From: DASQHY01 sp035602605
GTDB lineage: Bacteria; Acidobacteriota; Terriglobia; Acidiferrales; UBA7541
Reading direction: 5' to 3'
NCBI GenBank assembly: GCA_035602605.1
Contig: DATNLZ010000062.1
Coordinates: 1 to 64,000, forward strand
Length of the DNA stretch: 64,000 nt
This document shows, in pieces, positions 36,980 through 46,073 of this stretch. Position numbers and translations under genes: made by a program. The notes under the pieces are model-generated. The model had not been told where the DNA came from, ran no database searches, and saw only the letters and a program-made list of their open reading frames with translations. Numbering within the stretch: position 1 is the first letter of the stretch; every line of letters starts with the position of its first letter.

Positions 36980-38170
36980 ATGAAAATTGTGGATTTCAAG
37001 ACTACGGTTGTAACTGTGCCGATGGAGGCTCCGCTCCGCTGGAGCCTTGGGGTGGAAACAGGTACAACCCGAACGGTGGTGGAGGTTATCACCGATGAAG
37101 GCATTGTCGGACTCGGGGAAACCTATGGAGGCAACGCCACGGTTCGCTCCCTGGAATTCCTTCGTCCCATGCTGAAGAATACAGATCCATTTGAAATTGA
37201 AAAGATATTGAAAAAACTTCAAGTGTTCTGCATTTCTTATGAAACATTTGTGCCGGCGCACGCTGTTGCTGCCGTGGAAATGGCCTGCTGGGACATCATG
37301 GGGAAGGCCCTGAACCGTCCGGTGTGCTCGTTGCTCGGTGGAAAGTTTCGTGACGAGGTTCAGTTTGCAGGTTATGTTTTTTTTCGTTATCCCTCGCCCG
37401 ATGGTAAGTGCGGAGAAGACACGCCCGAAAAGCTGCTTGTTTACACCGAAGCCCTGGTTGAAAAGCATAAGTTCGACGTATTGAAGATTAAAGGCGGCGC
37501 CCTGCCTCCGGAGCAGGAATTGGAAGCGGTACGGCTGATCCGCAAACGGTTTCCAAAGGCTCGGCTTCGGTTCGACCCCAATGCTGCCTGGTCGGTCGGA
37601 ACAGCGATTAACACCCTCCGCAAAATGAGCGAATACGACCTCGAATACGCCGAAGATCCCACGTGGGGTATCGAAGGGATGTCCTTAGTGAGAAAAGATG
37701 TACCGGTCCCATTCGCAACGAACATGTGCGTCATCAACTTTGATCAGATTCCTCTAGGTGTACGTACTCGCTGCGTTGACATCATCCTTTCAGACGTTCA
37801 TTACTGGGGTGGTCTGGCCAGTAATAAGAAACTGGCTGGAGTCTGTGAGACGTTTCAGATCGGCTTGGGTATGCATAGCGACCGGGAACTAGGAATTTCT
37901 ACCGCGGCTCAAATACATCTTGCCGCCGCCCTACCTTACATGACCTATGCTCCCGACTCCCACTATCACCACCAAGTCGATGACATTATTACCGATCCGT
38001 TCCGTTATCGAGACGGCTGTTTTAAGGTACCGGATGCGCCGGGCCTCGGAGTGGAATTAGATCCGGAAAAATTGAAGAAATATCACCGCTATCATGAGGA
38101 AAAAGGAGAAGCCGGAGAATTTTTAGACCCGTTCCGTCCGAAGTGGTCGCCAACTTTACCCTTATGGTAG
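36980..38170 (+). CDS. enolase-superfamily (MR/MLE) acid-sugar dehydratase, GlucD-like
   Basis: 396 aa. Active-site residues can be read: Lys169-Ile-Lys171 (KxK base), metal ligands Asp199 (with Asn201), Glu225 and Asn248, then Asp272 and the His299/Asp301 pair in GMHSDRELGIS. An Asn as the third metal ligand and the TNMC motif point to the glucarate-dehydratase subgroup. It should remove water from an acid sugar to give a 2-keto-3-deoxy acid; the exact sugar acid is uncertain. AAAGGA precedes the ATG. The gene sits between a permease and an IclR regulator. Confidence 0.85.
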   Translation: MKIVDFKTTVVTVPMEAPLRWSLGVETGTTRTVVEVITDEGIVGLGETYGGNATVRSLEFLRPMLKNTDPFEIEKILKKLQVFCISYETFVPAHAVAAVEMACWDIMGKALNRPVCSLLGGKFRDEVQFAGYVFFRYPSPDGKCGEDTPEKLLVYTEALVEKHKFDVLKIKGGALPPEQELEAVRLIRKRFPKARLRFDPNAAWSVGTAINTLRKMSEYDLEYAEDPTWGIEGMSLVRKDVPVPFATNMCVINFDQIPLGVRTRCVDIILSDVHYWGGLASNKKLAGVCETFQIGLGMHSDRELGISTAAQIHLAAALPYMTYAPDSHYHHQVDDIITDPFRYRDGCFKVPDAPGLGVELDPEKLKKYHRYHEEKGEAGEFLDPFRPKWSPTLPLW

Positions 38171-38214
38171 AAATCGGAGGGATCACCCATCTCATCCGTG
38201 AGTCATGAATTCCT

Positions 38215-39075
38215 ATGCCTGAGCGACAAATGTCGGCGCCCAAAGTGGCGGATGGTTTGCGGGGCGCAAACTTTCTCAAAGTCGTGGAGAAGGTGTTTCG
38301 TCTGCTTGAGACTTTGGCGCAATCGGAGCAGGGCATTCGAGTAAGCGAACTTTCGCGTGTTCTGAAGCAACCCAAGGCCACCGTATATCGCATTTTGTTC
38401 ACTCTTCAGGAACTCGGGTACGTGAGGCAGGATGCCGATACCATGGCGTACCTGTGCACTGCCCACGCGGGGTGGCTGACCCGTGATCGCGCAAACGAAA
38501 CACTGCGGCAGACTGCGCGTTCACAAATGGAGCGGTTGCTCGCCCGCTTCGAGCAGACTGTCAATCTGGCAATTCTTGACCGCAACAGGGTGTTCTACAT
38601 CGAAATTCTTGAGGGCCTTCGTTCCATCCGCATGGCTGCGACGCCAATGACCTACGCTCCGATGCATTCAACGGCGGTGGGCAAGGCGATTCTTGCCTTC
38701 TTGCATCCCGTTGAGGCGGAACAGATTTTGAAACAGCGGTCACTGAAGAAACACACTCCGAAAACCATTGTTTTGGAACGCCCAATCCTGGCGCACCTCA
38801 AACGGATACGAGAACAGGGCTACGCACTCGATAACGAAGAAACAGAGATCGGGGCCCGCTGCGTCGCTGCACCAATCTTCAACGCGCACGGCCGACCTGT
38901 GGCAGCCATCAGTATTTCGGGACCCGTGAATTATATGAAAAGCAATGTATGTTCGCAGATAGCCAAAGCTCTGAGGGAAGCGACCCGTCAGATTTCGAGT
39001 CAGCTCGGCTTTGTCACGAGAAGGGAATACAAGGTAAAAGCTGGTGACAATGATCGAACACAATCGAGGAACTAA
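38215..39075 (+). CDS. IclR-family transcriptional regulator
   Basis: 286 aa. The N-terminal winged HTH (about 20-85) has EKVFRLLETLAQSEQGIRVSELSRVLKQPKATVYRILFTLQELGYV. The C-terminal IclR effector domain (about 95-275) has RSIRMAATPMTYAPMHSTAVGKAILAFL, EQGYALDNEETEIGARCVAAPIF and the final AAISISGP. It ends the lactonase/permease/dehydratase cluster and probably binds the palindrome at 35337-35354. It is distinct from the HTH-PBP hybrid at 44934-46058. Confidence 0.88.
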   Translation: MPERQMSAPKVADGLRGANFLKVVEKVFRLLETLAQSEQGIRVSELSRVLKQPKATVYRILFTLQELGYVRQDADTMAYLCTAHAGWLTRDRANETLRQTARSQMERLLARFEQTVNLAILDRNRVFYIEILEGLRSIRMAATPMTYAPMHSTAVGKAILAFLHPVEAEQILKQRSLKKHTPKTIVLERPILAHLKRIREQGYALDNEETEIGARCVAAPIFNAHGRPVAAISISGPVNYMKSNVCSQIAKALREATRQISSQLGFVTRREYKVKAGDNDRTQSRN

Positions 39076-39202
39076 ATCTTACCATTCCATTTTTCCAAGG
39101 CTGCGGTTGCTTCTTGCAGCTGCATCTCTGGTCATCTTGCTACCGGCGATGCCCGGTTTCGCCGACGAAGCGTCTGCCCAGCGTGAAGCTGAAGGGCAAT
39201 AA
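39050..39202 (+). CDS. possible small secreted-type ORF or gene remnant
   Basis: A 50-codon ATG frame overlapping the end of iclR by 26 bp. It encodes a signal-peptide-like stretch (PRLRLLLAASLVILLPAMPGFADEASA) and then stops. In another frame just beyond (about 39175-39240) the sequence reads VKLKGNKFYVEAF, reminiscent of N-termini of secreted glycosidases. A decayed 5' end of a secreted-protein gene is the best guess, held weakly. Confidence 0.25.
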   Translation: MIEHNRGTKSYHSIFPRLRLLLAAASLVILLPAMPGFADEASAQREAEGQ

Positions 39203-39296
39203 ATTTTACGTTGAAGCTTTTCGGAGTGGCCGTGGTCACCCCTTCAAGCAACGCTTAGCAACAGCTCGAAGGTAGCGCAACAGTTGAAGCGAACGC

Positions 39297-40355
39297 ATGA
39301 ACACTACAATTCTCGATTTGCGCAGCGACACGGTAACGCAGCCGACGCCTAGGATGCGTCGCGCGATGGCGGAGGCGAAGGTCGGGGACGATGTGTACTG
39401 CGAAGATCCGACGATCAATCAGTTGCAAGAGCGAGCTGCCGAGATCTTCGAGCGTGAAGCGGCCCTGTTTGTACCTTCCGGGACTATGGCGAACCAGATT
39501 GCGATCAAGATCCATACCCACGCTGGTCAGGAGGTCATTTGCGAGCAGCGGGCGCACATCTACAACTCTGAAGCAGGCATGATGGCCTCATTTGCCGGCT
39601 GCCTGGCCCGCCCGATTTGCGCGCAGAATGGGATTTTGACTTGGAACCTCATAGCGGCGCAGCTCCGTCAATCGCCTTCCAAACGTGGCGGGACGGGGCT
39701 TATCGCGCTGGAAAACACTTCGAACTTCGCCGGTGGGACGATCTACTCCCCGAATATATCGGCGGAGATTTGCAGTCGGGCCCATGAAGCCGGCATTCCC
39801 GTCTTCGTAGATGGCGCACGAATATTCAATGCCGCCGTGGCTCTAGGCATTTCGGTTGCGAATTTAACTCGGATGTTCGACTCCCTGATGTTCTCCCTAT
39901 CGAAGGGACTTGGTGCCCCGGTTGGTTCGGTGTTGGTAGGCGACGCAGATTTCATCGAGGAGGCACGGCATGTCCGGAAAATGCTAGGAGGTGGAATGCG
40001 GCAGGCCGGTATCTTGGCTGCTGCCGGACTCGTGGCTCTCGAAGAAGGCCCTTCTCGGCTGCATGTCGATCATGAGAACGCAAAGTTTATAGCGTCCGGC
40101 CTTGCTGCGGTACCGCGCCTGCGTATGGACGTCACTAAAGTTGTCACCAATATCGTCTTGATGGAAACTACGGGTTCCGGTTTCACCGCGCCAGATTTGG
40201 TGCGCCAGTTTGCCGCTGAGGGCGTCCTTGCCAATGCGATTGGTCCTGATACGGTTCGTCTGATAACCCATCGCGATGTCAGTCGCGCGGATTGTAAGCG
40301 AGCATTGCAGATCATCCGTAGTGTTCTTCGTGTTCCTGTGCGCAAGAAAAATTGA
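39297..40355 (+). CDS. ltaE: low-specificity L-threonine aldolase
   Basis: 352 aa, PLP fold-type I. The N-terminus is diagnostic: LDLRSDTVTQPTPRMRRAM, then DDVYCEDPTINQLQERAAE. Asp172 in VDGARIFNA and Lys203 in LSKGLGAPVGSV are the pyridoxal-nitrogen and Schiff-base residues. It cleaves L-threonine/allo-threonine to glycine and acetaldehyde, or acts on other beta-hydroxy amino acids. The gene lies 41 bp upstream of the acoAB-type pair, so acetaldehyde or a derived 2-carbon unit may be passed on; that link is inference. Confidence 0.87.
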   Translation: MNTTILDLRSDTVTQPTPRMRRAMAEAKVGDDVYCEDPTINQLQERAAEIFEREAALFVPSGTMANQIAIKIHTHAGQEVICEQRAHIYNSEAGMMASFAGCLARPICAQNGILTWNLIAAQLRQSPSKRGGTGLIALENTSNFAGGTIYSPNISAEICSRAHEAGIPVFVDGARIFNAAVALGISVANLTRMFDSLMFSLSKGLGAPVGSVLVGDADFIEEARHVRKMLGGGMRQAGILAAAGLVALEEGPSRLHVDHENAKFIASGLAAVPRLRMDVTKVVTNIVLMETTGSGFTAPDLVRQFAAEGVLANAIGPDTVRLITHRDVSRADCKRALQIIRSVLRVPVRKKN

Positions 40356-40396
40356 ATTGAAGCACGCGTGTCTGCGAAGCTTAATGCATAAACTAT

Positions 40397-41401
40397 ATGG
40401 TCAACAAAAACGACAGCGCCCGAACCCGTAACAATCAACTCAAAGGTCACGAACCCACGCTTCTCGTCGAAATGCTGCGGCGAATGATGTTGATTCGAGC
40501 CTTTGACTCACAATTGCCCATCTTGTCCACGCAGGGTCTGATCCGCGGTTCCAGTCATGCCTGCATCGGGCAGGAGGCGACGGCTGTGGGCGCCTGTTTC
40601 GCGCTTCAACCATCGGACTACGTTACCAGCACCCATCGAGGACATGGACACACTATCGCCAAGGGTGGAAACGTCAGATTTATGATGGCGGAGTTGCTGG
40701 GCCGCGCAGACGGATGCTGTCGTGGAAAGGGAGGAAGCATGCATATCGCTGACTTCTCGATTGGAATGCTCGGGGCCAACGGAATCGTTGGCGGTGGAAT
40801 CGGCATTGCAACCGGCGCAGCTCTTTCGTCTGCAATCCGCGGAAGCAAACAAGTGGCATTGTGCTTTTTCGGAGAGGGTGCCATCAACCAGGGCATTCTT
40901 CTGGAATGCGGAAATATGGCAGCTTTGTGGAAACTACCCATGGTTCTATTATGTGAAAACAATCAGTTTTCAATGTCCACGCGGCCCGATGATGTCACGT
41001 CCATCCAGGACCTTCCACGGAGAGCTAGCGGGTTGGGCATTCCCGGTTTAAAGGTTGACGGTACCGATGTCCTGGCTGTGTTTAACGCCGTGTCGGATGC
41101 CGTGGAGCGTGCTCGAAATGGCGGGGGTCCGTTTTTCATTGAGGCCGTGTGCTATCGCTTCGAGGGCCATTTTCTCGCCGATGACTTGAAATATCGCTCG
41201 AAGGATGAATTGGCAGCCTGGCACCTCAAAGATCCTATTCCCAATTGGCGTGATCGCTTAGTCAAAAGCGGCATTTTGACGGAACAAGACGCTATCCGGA
41301 TTGCTCGGGAAACAGAAGATGCAGTGAATCACGCAGTGGAATTCGCAAAACAGAGTCCTCTCCCGAATCCTGCGACCGCTTGGGAAGACCTGTATGCCTG
41401 A
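40397..41401 (+). CDS. acoA: 2-oxoacid/acetoin dehydrogenase E1 alpha subunit
   Basis: 334 aa thiamin-diphosphate E1-alpha. Signatures: SSHACIGQEATAVGACFAL, STHRGHGHTIAKGG, GRADGCCRGKGGSMHI, and the TPP/Mg motif from GEGAINQG to CENNQFSMST. The C-terminal YRFEGHF segment matches AcoA/PdhA. It overlaps acoB by 8 bp. No E2 or E3 gene is seen in this window, so partners must be elsewhere or the pair acts with a non-canonical acceptor. Acetoin, pyruvate and branched-chain 2-oxoacids are all possible substrates. Confidence 0.86.
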   Translation: MVNKNDSARTRNNQLKGHEPTLLVEMLRRMMLIRAFDSQLPILSTQGLIRGSSHACIGQEATAVGACFALQPSDYVTSTHRGHGHTIAKGGNVRFMMAELLGRADGCCRGKGGSMHIADFSIGMLGANGIVGGGIGIATGAALSSAIRGSKQVALCFFGEGAINQGILLECGNMAALWKLPMVLLCENNQFSMSTRPDDVTSIQDLPRRASGLGIPGLKVDGTDVLAVFNAVSDAVERARNGGGPFFIEAVCYRFEGHFLADDLKYRSKDELAAWHLKDPIPNWRDRLVKSGILTEQDAIRIARETEDAVNHAVEFAKQSPLPNPATAWEDLYA

Positions 41402-42395
41402 CGAGCGTCTGATCACCTATTCGGCTGCGTTGAACGAGGCATTACGCGAAGAGATGGCCCGCGATTCAACCGTTTTTCTATTGGGAGAAGAGATTGGTGT
41501 TTGGGGGGGCGGGGGCGGCGTGTTTGGGGTAACCAGAGGCTTGGCAAAGGAATTTGGACGCGAGAGGGTACGTGACACTCCTATTTCTGAGGAGGGTATT
41601 GTTGCTGTGGCTATCGGTGCCGCGGCGACGGGGATGCGACCGGTCGTCGAGTTGATGTACGGGGACTTTCTCCCGCTGGCAATGGAGCCGTTGGTCAATC
41701 AAGCCGCGAAACTGCGATACATGTTCGGCGGCCAGGCCCGAGTACCCATGGTCCTCAGATCCAACGTTGGGGCTGGGGGAGGCAAGGCAGCGCAGCACTC
41801 TCAATCACTCGAGACTTGGATCATGCACGTACCGGGACTTAAGTTAGCGATGCCGAGCACCCCATACGATGCCAAAGGTTTATTGAAGACCGCCATCCGC
41901 GATGACAATCCCGTTGTCTTTCTCGAACATAAACTCCTTTACTTCACAAAAGAGGTTGTGCCAACGGAAGACTATACAATTCCACTTGGGGTAGCCAGTA
42001 TTCGTCGCCCTGGCAAGGACATCACCGTGGTGGCGATGCAGGCAATGTTGCACAAAGCTTTGGCCGTGGCTACGAAGTTGGCGGAGGAAGGCATTGAACT
42101 CGAGGTGATTGATCCGAGGACGCTTGTACCGCTGGACATCGACACCATCGTCGAATCCGTTCGGCGGACGAACCGCCTGGTCATTTGTCACGAAGCGGTC
42201 GAACGAGCTGGCTGGGCAGGAGAAATTGCCATGCAAGTCATAGAGCGCGCCTTTGATTTTCTTGACGCCCCGATCGTGCGCGTATGCGGAAAGAATGTTC
42301 CCATGCCTTACAGCGCTAGCCTGGAAAACGTTGTCATACCGACAGAAGAAGATTTGATATCGGCCATTCGGCAACTGATTGCCACGTGGTGCTGA
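41394..42395 (+). CDS. acoB: 2-oxoacid/acetoin dehydrogenase E1 beta subunit
   Basis: 333 aa. Transketolase-pyrimidine and C-terminal domains typical of PdhB/AcoB: YSAALNEALREEMARDSTVFLLGEEIG, PISEEGIVAVAIGAAATGMRPVVE, AQHSQSLETWIMHVPGLKLAMPSTP, and the C-terminal IDPRTLVPLDIDTIVESVRRTNRLVICHEA. Glu in EEGI should contact the thiamin ring. It is translationally coupled to acoA and is the last plus-strand gene before the convergent CocE gene. Confidence 0.87.
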   Translation: MPDERLITYSAALNEALREEMARDSTVFLLGEEIGVWGGGGGVFGVTRGLAKEFGRERVRDTPISEEGIVAVAIGAAATGMRPVVELMYGDFLPLAMEPLVNQAAKLRYMFGGQARVPMVLRSNVGAGGGKAAQHSQSLETWIMHVPGLKLAMPSTPYDAKGLLKTAIRDDNPVVFLEHKLLYFTKEVVPTEDYTIPLGVASIRRPGKDITVVAMQAMLHKALAVATKLAEEGIELEVIDPRTLVPLDIDTIVESVRRTNRLVICHEAVERAGWAGEIAMQVIERAFDFLDAPIVRVCGKNVPMPYSASLENVVIPTEEDLISAIRQLIATWC

Positions 42396-42600
42396 TCGGT
42401 AGATGGCCTCGCTTTGCGAGAATCGCTACGCCCGTGAGTCCGAACACTTGAGCATAAAGAACCATAAAGAACCGCGATGAGAATCATTCGCTACCAAACC
42501 AGCGGAACGGTTGGTTAGGCCCTCGAACAGAGTGCTACGGCCTTGAGTCTTCCCACTCATTTGAAGAGGCGATCGACTATAGAAGCACCGCCCTTAGCAA

Positions 42601-44520
42601 TTATGCGGGAACGAGCGGAAGGATAATGTGCGAAGGATAGACGTGGTCATGGTAAACGGTCTGCTTCGCTTTACGAATCTCCGCGTCCTCGCCAAGTGGC
42701 CGCCCGGTATTCGGATTGCGATCGTAATTTGGGAAGTTGCTGCTGGAGATCTCGATTTGGATCCGATGCTTTTTCTTGAATACGTGGCTCACTGACATTA
42801 GGTCGATGGTGTATTCGTAAACCTTCCCCGGGGTGAGAAACTCTTGTTTTTTAAACGAATTGCGGTAGCGAGCTCGGATGATACCGTCCGCCAGGATTCG
42901 CGCATAACCATCAGGACCGACATCGTTTAGGATCGCGGCAAAATCCGTGTCGCGTGCACTCGATGCAGCAAACAGTCGTACCAGGATTCTTCCCGTTACT
43001 TCCACATCCCGGTCTAATTCAGAAGTCGTGTAAACGAGAATGTCGTCGCGCCTCTGGATTGCACGGCGGTCCCGGGGCCCATCAACGTCGTTTGCCAGGT
43101 AATCTTGCCACGGCTCGACATTACCGTAGGTTGGGACGGGATCGTCGGGGTCATAGACGAATGTGTCCGCAGTCTCGGTGCTGGGCTCCGTGATGCTGAG
43201 TTGGCCGTCACCAAACCGGCTGTTGGCTTTTCCCGAGCTGTGGAAGTGATACTTCGTGGCCACTGCGCGACTGACCGGCCAGCGCATTTCACTTCGCCAC
43301 TTGTTTTCGCCCATGACGAAAACGTCCACTGGCGGTTCGTCCATGATGCCATTTTGAATCCCCTTCAGCCAAAAGTCGTACCAACGGAGTTTAATAGGTT
43401 TCAGATCGACGTCTGCCTCCGGGCCGAAGTCAATATCTCCCGTTTTCCTAACGTAAGTCGCGTGCCTCCAGGGGCCGATAATTAGGCGATGCTTATCCCG
43501 AAGCTCTTCGGGTCCGTATAAGACCATTTCCATGTAGTTGTTTATCGTATCCTGCTGAACTTGGTCGTACCAACCGGTAATGTTGAGCGTAGGAGCTTTG
43601 ACCTTTGAATATTTCCCCGGCGTCAGCTCGCCCACACTTGGCCAGTTCGCGACGCTGAATCGCCAGTACTCATCGTGGTCAGGGTGATCGAGGAAGTCCT
43701 GCCATAGGCGGACTTTCTTGCCAACAAAAGTCTGATCCATAGTTCGGAGCGGCAAGTGCCGATATACCTTGGCCCACTCGAAGAAAGAACGAAGATCGTC
43801 ATTATTAGTGCGGCTTCCCCCTAGCTTGGTCAGGAAGAGCACGCTGTTCCCAAGCTGGAAAGCTCCGCCGGGAAAAACATTGTTGTAGTGGTCGCCCGGA
43901 CTGCACTCGGGAACCATGGCTTTTAAATAAGGGCTACCGAGATAGGCGCCCATCCACTGGACCATGGCGAGATAAGAAGGGCCTTGCATTGCGACTTGCC
44001 CGGTCGACCATGGGCGCTCTCCCAACCATGTGAGAACATCCTGGACGTCCTGACCCTCAAACCCTCCGTGCTGCCAGTCACGATGCCAATATAGATATGA
44101 ATCGCCACCTGAGCCATACCTTCCGCGAATGTCGATTCCCGCGAAGGCATATCCGCGCGAAGCGTAATATTGAGCTTCGCCCACAACCCAGCGGCTGGTA
44201 GAGTCGTACGGGGTGTACATTAGGACCACTGGGTATTTTGCCAATGCCTTGGGACGCCAGATGTTGGCCGAAAGTTCAACTCCGTCGCGAAGCGGAACCT
44301 TAACATCAAATTCAAACACCAGGTCGTGTTCTGGCCTTGACAGCGATTTCTTCCACGCACCGTCCTCCTCCAAAAACCAGGCGCTCTCAGCGCCGGTTTT
44401 TCCCTTGGACGGCGATGCTTGTGCTTGCAACGCGTTGGGTGCGGCCATTGCGCTGCCCAGAACAATGGAACCGGTCCCAGCAGTTTTGAGGAAGTTCCTA
44501 CGCGACCAGTTGTTTTGCAT
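42601..44520 (-). CDS. Tat-exported CocE/NonD (X-Pro dipeptidyl-peptidase S15) family hydrolase
   Basis: 639 aa. It starts with a Tat signal (SRRNFLKTAG plus a hydrophobic core to LQAQA). The catalytic domain has VPLRDGVELSANIWRP, YDSTSRW, GIDIRGRYGSGG and the nucleophile elbow GPSYLAMVQW. The C-terminal jelly-roll (TGRILVRLFAASSARDTDFAAILNDVGPDG, HRIQIEISSSNFPNYDRN) is typical of alpha-amino-acid ester hydrolases, cocaine esterase and glutaryl acylases. It is likely an exported ester or amide acyl hydrolase. A broken piece of a second gene of this family survives at about 54490-54602. Confidence 0.87.
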   Translation of the reverse strand: MQNNWSRRNFLKTAGTGSIVLGSAMAAPNALQAQASPSKGKTGAESAWFLEEDGAWKKSLSRPEHDLVFEFDVKVPLRDGVELSANIWRPKALAKYPVVLMYTPYDSTSRWVVGEAQYYASRGYAFAGIDIRGRYGSGGDSYLYWHRDWQHGGFEGQDVQDVLTWLGERPWSTGQVAMQGPSYLAMVQWMGAYLGSPYLKAMVPECSPGDHYNNVFPGGAFQLGNSVLFLTKLGGSRTNNDDLRSFFEWAKVYRHLPLRTMDQTFVGKKVRLWQDFLDHPDHDEYWRFSVANWPSVGELTPGKYSKVKAPTLNITGWYDQVQQDTINNYMEMVLYGPEELRDKHRLIIGPWRHATYVRKTGDIDFGPEADVDLKPIKLRWYDFWLKGIQNGIMDEPPVDVFVMGENKWRSEMRWPVSRAVATKYHFHSSGKANSRFGDGQLSITEPSTETADTFVYDPDDPVPTYGNVEPWQDYLANDVDGPRDRRAIQRRDDILVYTTSELDRDVEVTGRILVRLFAASSARDTDFAAILNDVGPDGYARILADGIIRARYRNSFKKQEFLTPGKVYEYTIDLMSVSHVFKKKHRIQIEISSSNFPNYDRNPNTGRPLGEDAEIRKAKQTVYHDHVYPSHIILPLVPA

Positions 44521-44933
44521 GCCAAACCTCGCTAGAAAGGGTGTTAAGTTGCCGTCGCCATACGCCCTGACCGGTGATTGCCGTTCTGCGCCGCAGGACT
44601 ACTTGTTCTCACGGTTCTCAGTACATGTGGCCTTTGTCAGAGTCAATATCAAATCTTTACAAAGTGAAATACATCGACAATTTATCCGCACCGCGAATTA
44701 CGGCAGTGAAGGAGTTTAGACAAATGCGACTTCAGCACTGCTCTGCCAGGTAAAGGGTGCGCATAGAGACGCGCGGTGACAGATTGCTCCAAAATGGAGG
44801 CCGACAGAACGTAGACGGCAAGCAAACACCGTTTTCCCAATTCCGTTACGAAGTAGGCCAGGAGACTGCGCCGCGGTATGCGAACATCTTGTCTTTGAAT
44901 CGGAGGGACAAAGGTACTAAGCGAGGTACCGAT
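44521..44933. other. intergenic region upstream of the CocE gene
   Basis: About 410 bp between the CocE start and the stop of the hybrid regulator gene, both on the minus strand. It presumably holds the CocE promoter; I see no convincing -35/-10 pair, palindrome or coding sequence. Confidence 0.35.
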
Positions 44934-46058
44934 TTAGTCTCGTGGTATCGCCTCATCTTTCTGTGTGTAGAAATCCGGTAAGTTGTCAATTGTGAGGACC
45001 ACATGATCGGTATAGGTCACAAGAGGTGGATGTTCTCCCTCGAACAACTTGGTGGCCAGCTTAAGCACCCGCTCACCATAGCATTCCGGGAAGTAAGCGA
45101 CCGATGCTCGCAAAGCACCGCCGCGCAAGATGTGACGGCGAACCTCGGCGGTGCCTCCCTGGCCGACGATCGTCGAGCGATCCTGCAAACCAAATTCCCG
45201 GAGGGCCCGTTCCGATCCTATCGCCAGAGGATCGGAAAAAGCCGCTACCAGCAAACGAGCCGGTCGCGCCAGTTTGCGGACAAACCGTCTAGTCTCTGTA
45301 TACCCTTCCTGCGCGGTAACGCCGGGCGTTGCAAATTCGATCTGGGGCGACGCCCACCCACGCGATGGTTGGCGAAGGGCCTCCAGAAGGCCGACCTTAC
45401 GAGTGTTTTGTGTTGAGCCTAACCCTTTCGATGGAAGAACCAGGCACCTGACTGACTCTCCCCGCCAGTGTTGGCGAGCAAACTGTCGCAGGTAATCACC
45501 TGCGAGCCAGCCAGTCCTGTGGCTGTCAGGGCCGAAGTAATAAGCTCCCGGCTGTGGGAAATTGATTGCAATCGCCGGAACATTTGCATTATGACATTTC
45601 GTGGCAATGAGGTGGCTTACGGCTTCGTTTCTCTGAAATTCGATTAAGACGTTAATATTTTCGCCCAACAGCTGTTCAGCATTGGACAGTGTCTTCGGAG
45701 GATTGTCTTCATTGTCCGTGGCGAATATCGCTATGCCGAATCGACGCGCCGCCGCCAACAGGCTTCGCGTGACTTCAGTGGCAAACGCAATTTTCCCGAG
45801 GGCTGCGTAGCCGACACGAAGCCTCTTCCTCGAAGGTGCCAGTACATAACGCCTCTTGTCCGGCACACGCATCACGTATCCACGCTTTTCCAGGGTATAT
45901 AAAAAACGAAATGCCGAAGTGTAGGGCAGCTTTGCACGGCGAGCGACCTCAGTGATCGACAATTGCTCAACGTTGTCTGTAAAGGTCTCCAAAACATCTA
46001 GGGTCTTGGCTGCGGCCTCGATAAAGTAGCGGGGTTTAACGCTGAATTCAGATTCCAT
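44934..46058 (-). CDS. hybrid transcriptional regulator: IclR-type HTH plus periplasmic-binding (LacI/PBP1-like) domain
   Basis: 374 aa. Residues about 8-75 are an IclR-type winged helix (AAKTLDVLETFTDNVEQLSITEVARRAKLPYTSAFRFLYTLEKRGYV). The rest is not the usual IclR GAF-like effector domain. From about 85 it reads as a sugar-binding PBP1/LacI fold: GYAALGKIAFATEVTRSLLAAARRFG, AEQLLGENINVLIEFQRNEAVSHLI, GPDSHRTGWLAGDYLRQFA, GLGSTQNTRKVGLLEAL and LLVAAFSDPLAIGSERALREFG. It is therefore a recombinant regulator that senses a small ligand by a binding-protein domain. It is divergent from hyuBA, its most likely target, with 488 bp to the hyuB start. Confidence 0.82.
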   Translation of the reverse strand: MESEFSVKPRYFIEAAAKTLDVLETFTDNVEQLSITEVARRAKLPYTSAFRFLYTLEKRGYVMRVPDKRRYVLAPSRKRLRVGYAALGKIAFATEVTRSLLAAARRFGIAIFATDNEDNPPKTLSNAEQLLGENINVLIEFQRNEAVSHLIATKCHNANVPAIAINFPQPGAYYFGPDSHRTGWLAGDYLRQFARQHWRGESVRCLVLPSKGLGSTQNTRKVGLLEALRQPSRGWASPQIEFATPGVTAQEGYTETRRFVRKLARPARLLVAAFSDPLAIGSERALREFGLQDRSTIVGQGGTAEVRRHILRGGALRASVAYFPECYGERVLKLATKLFEGEHPPLVTYTDHVVLTIDNLPDFYTQKDEAIPRD

Positions 46059-46060
46059 GA

Positions 46061-46073
46061 TTTGTTCTACAAA
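46061..46073. promoter_or_regulatory. short inverted repeat over the start region of the hybrid regulator gene
   Basis: TTTGTTCTACAAA: two 5-bp arms around a 3-bp centre, located 2 bp before the ATG of the regulator gene (minus strand). Binding here would block its translation-start region, so it could mediate autorepression. It is short and may be chance. Confidence 0.25.

Noticed and set aside
42408..42420. CTCGCTTTGCGAG hairpin after acoB as a terminator
   Set aside because: Only a 5-bp stem with a 3-base loop and no following T-run; not supportable as an intrinsic terminator.
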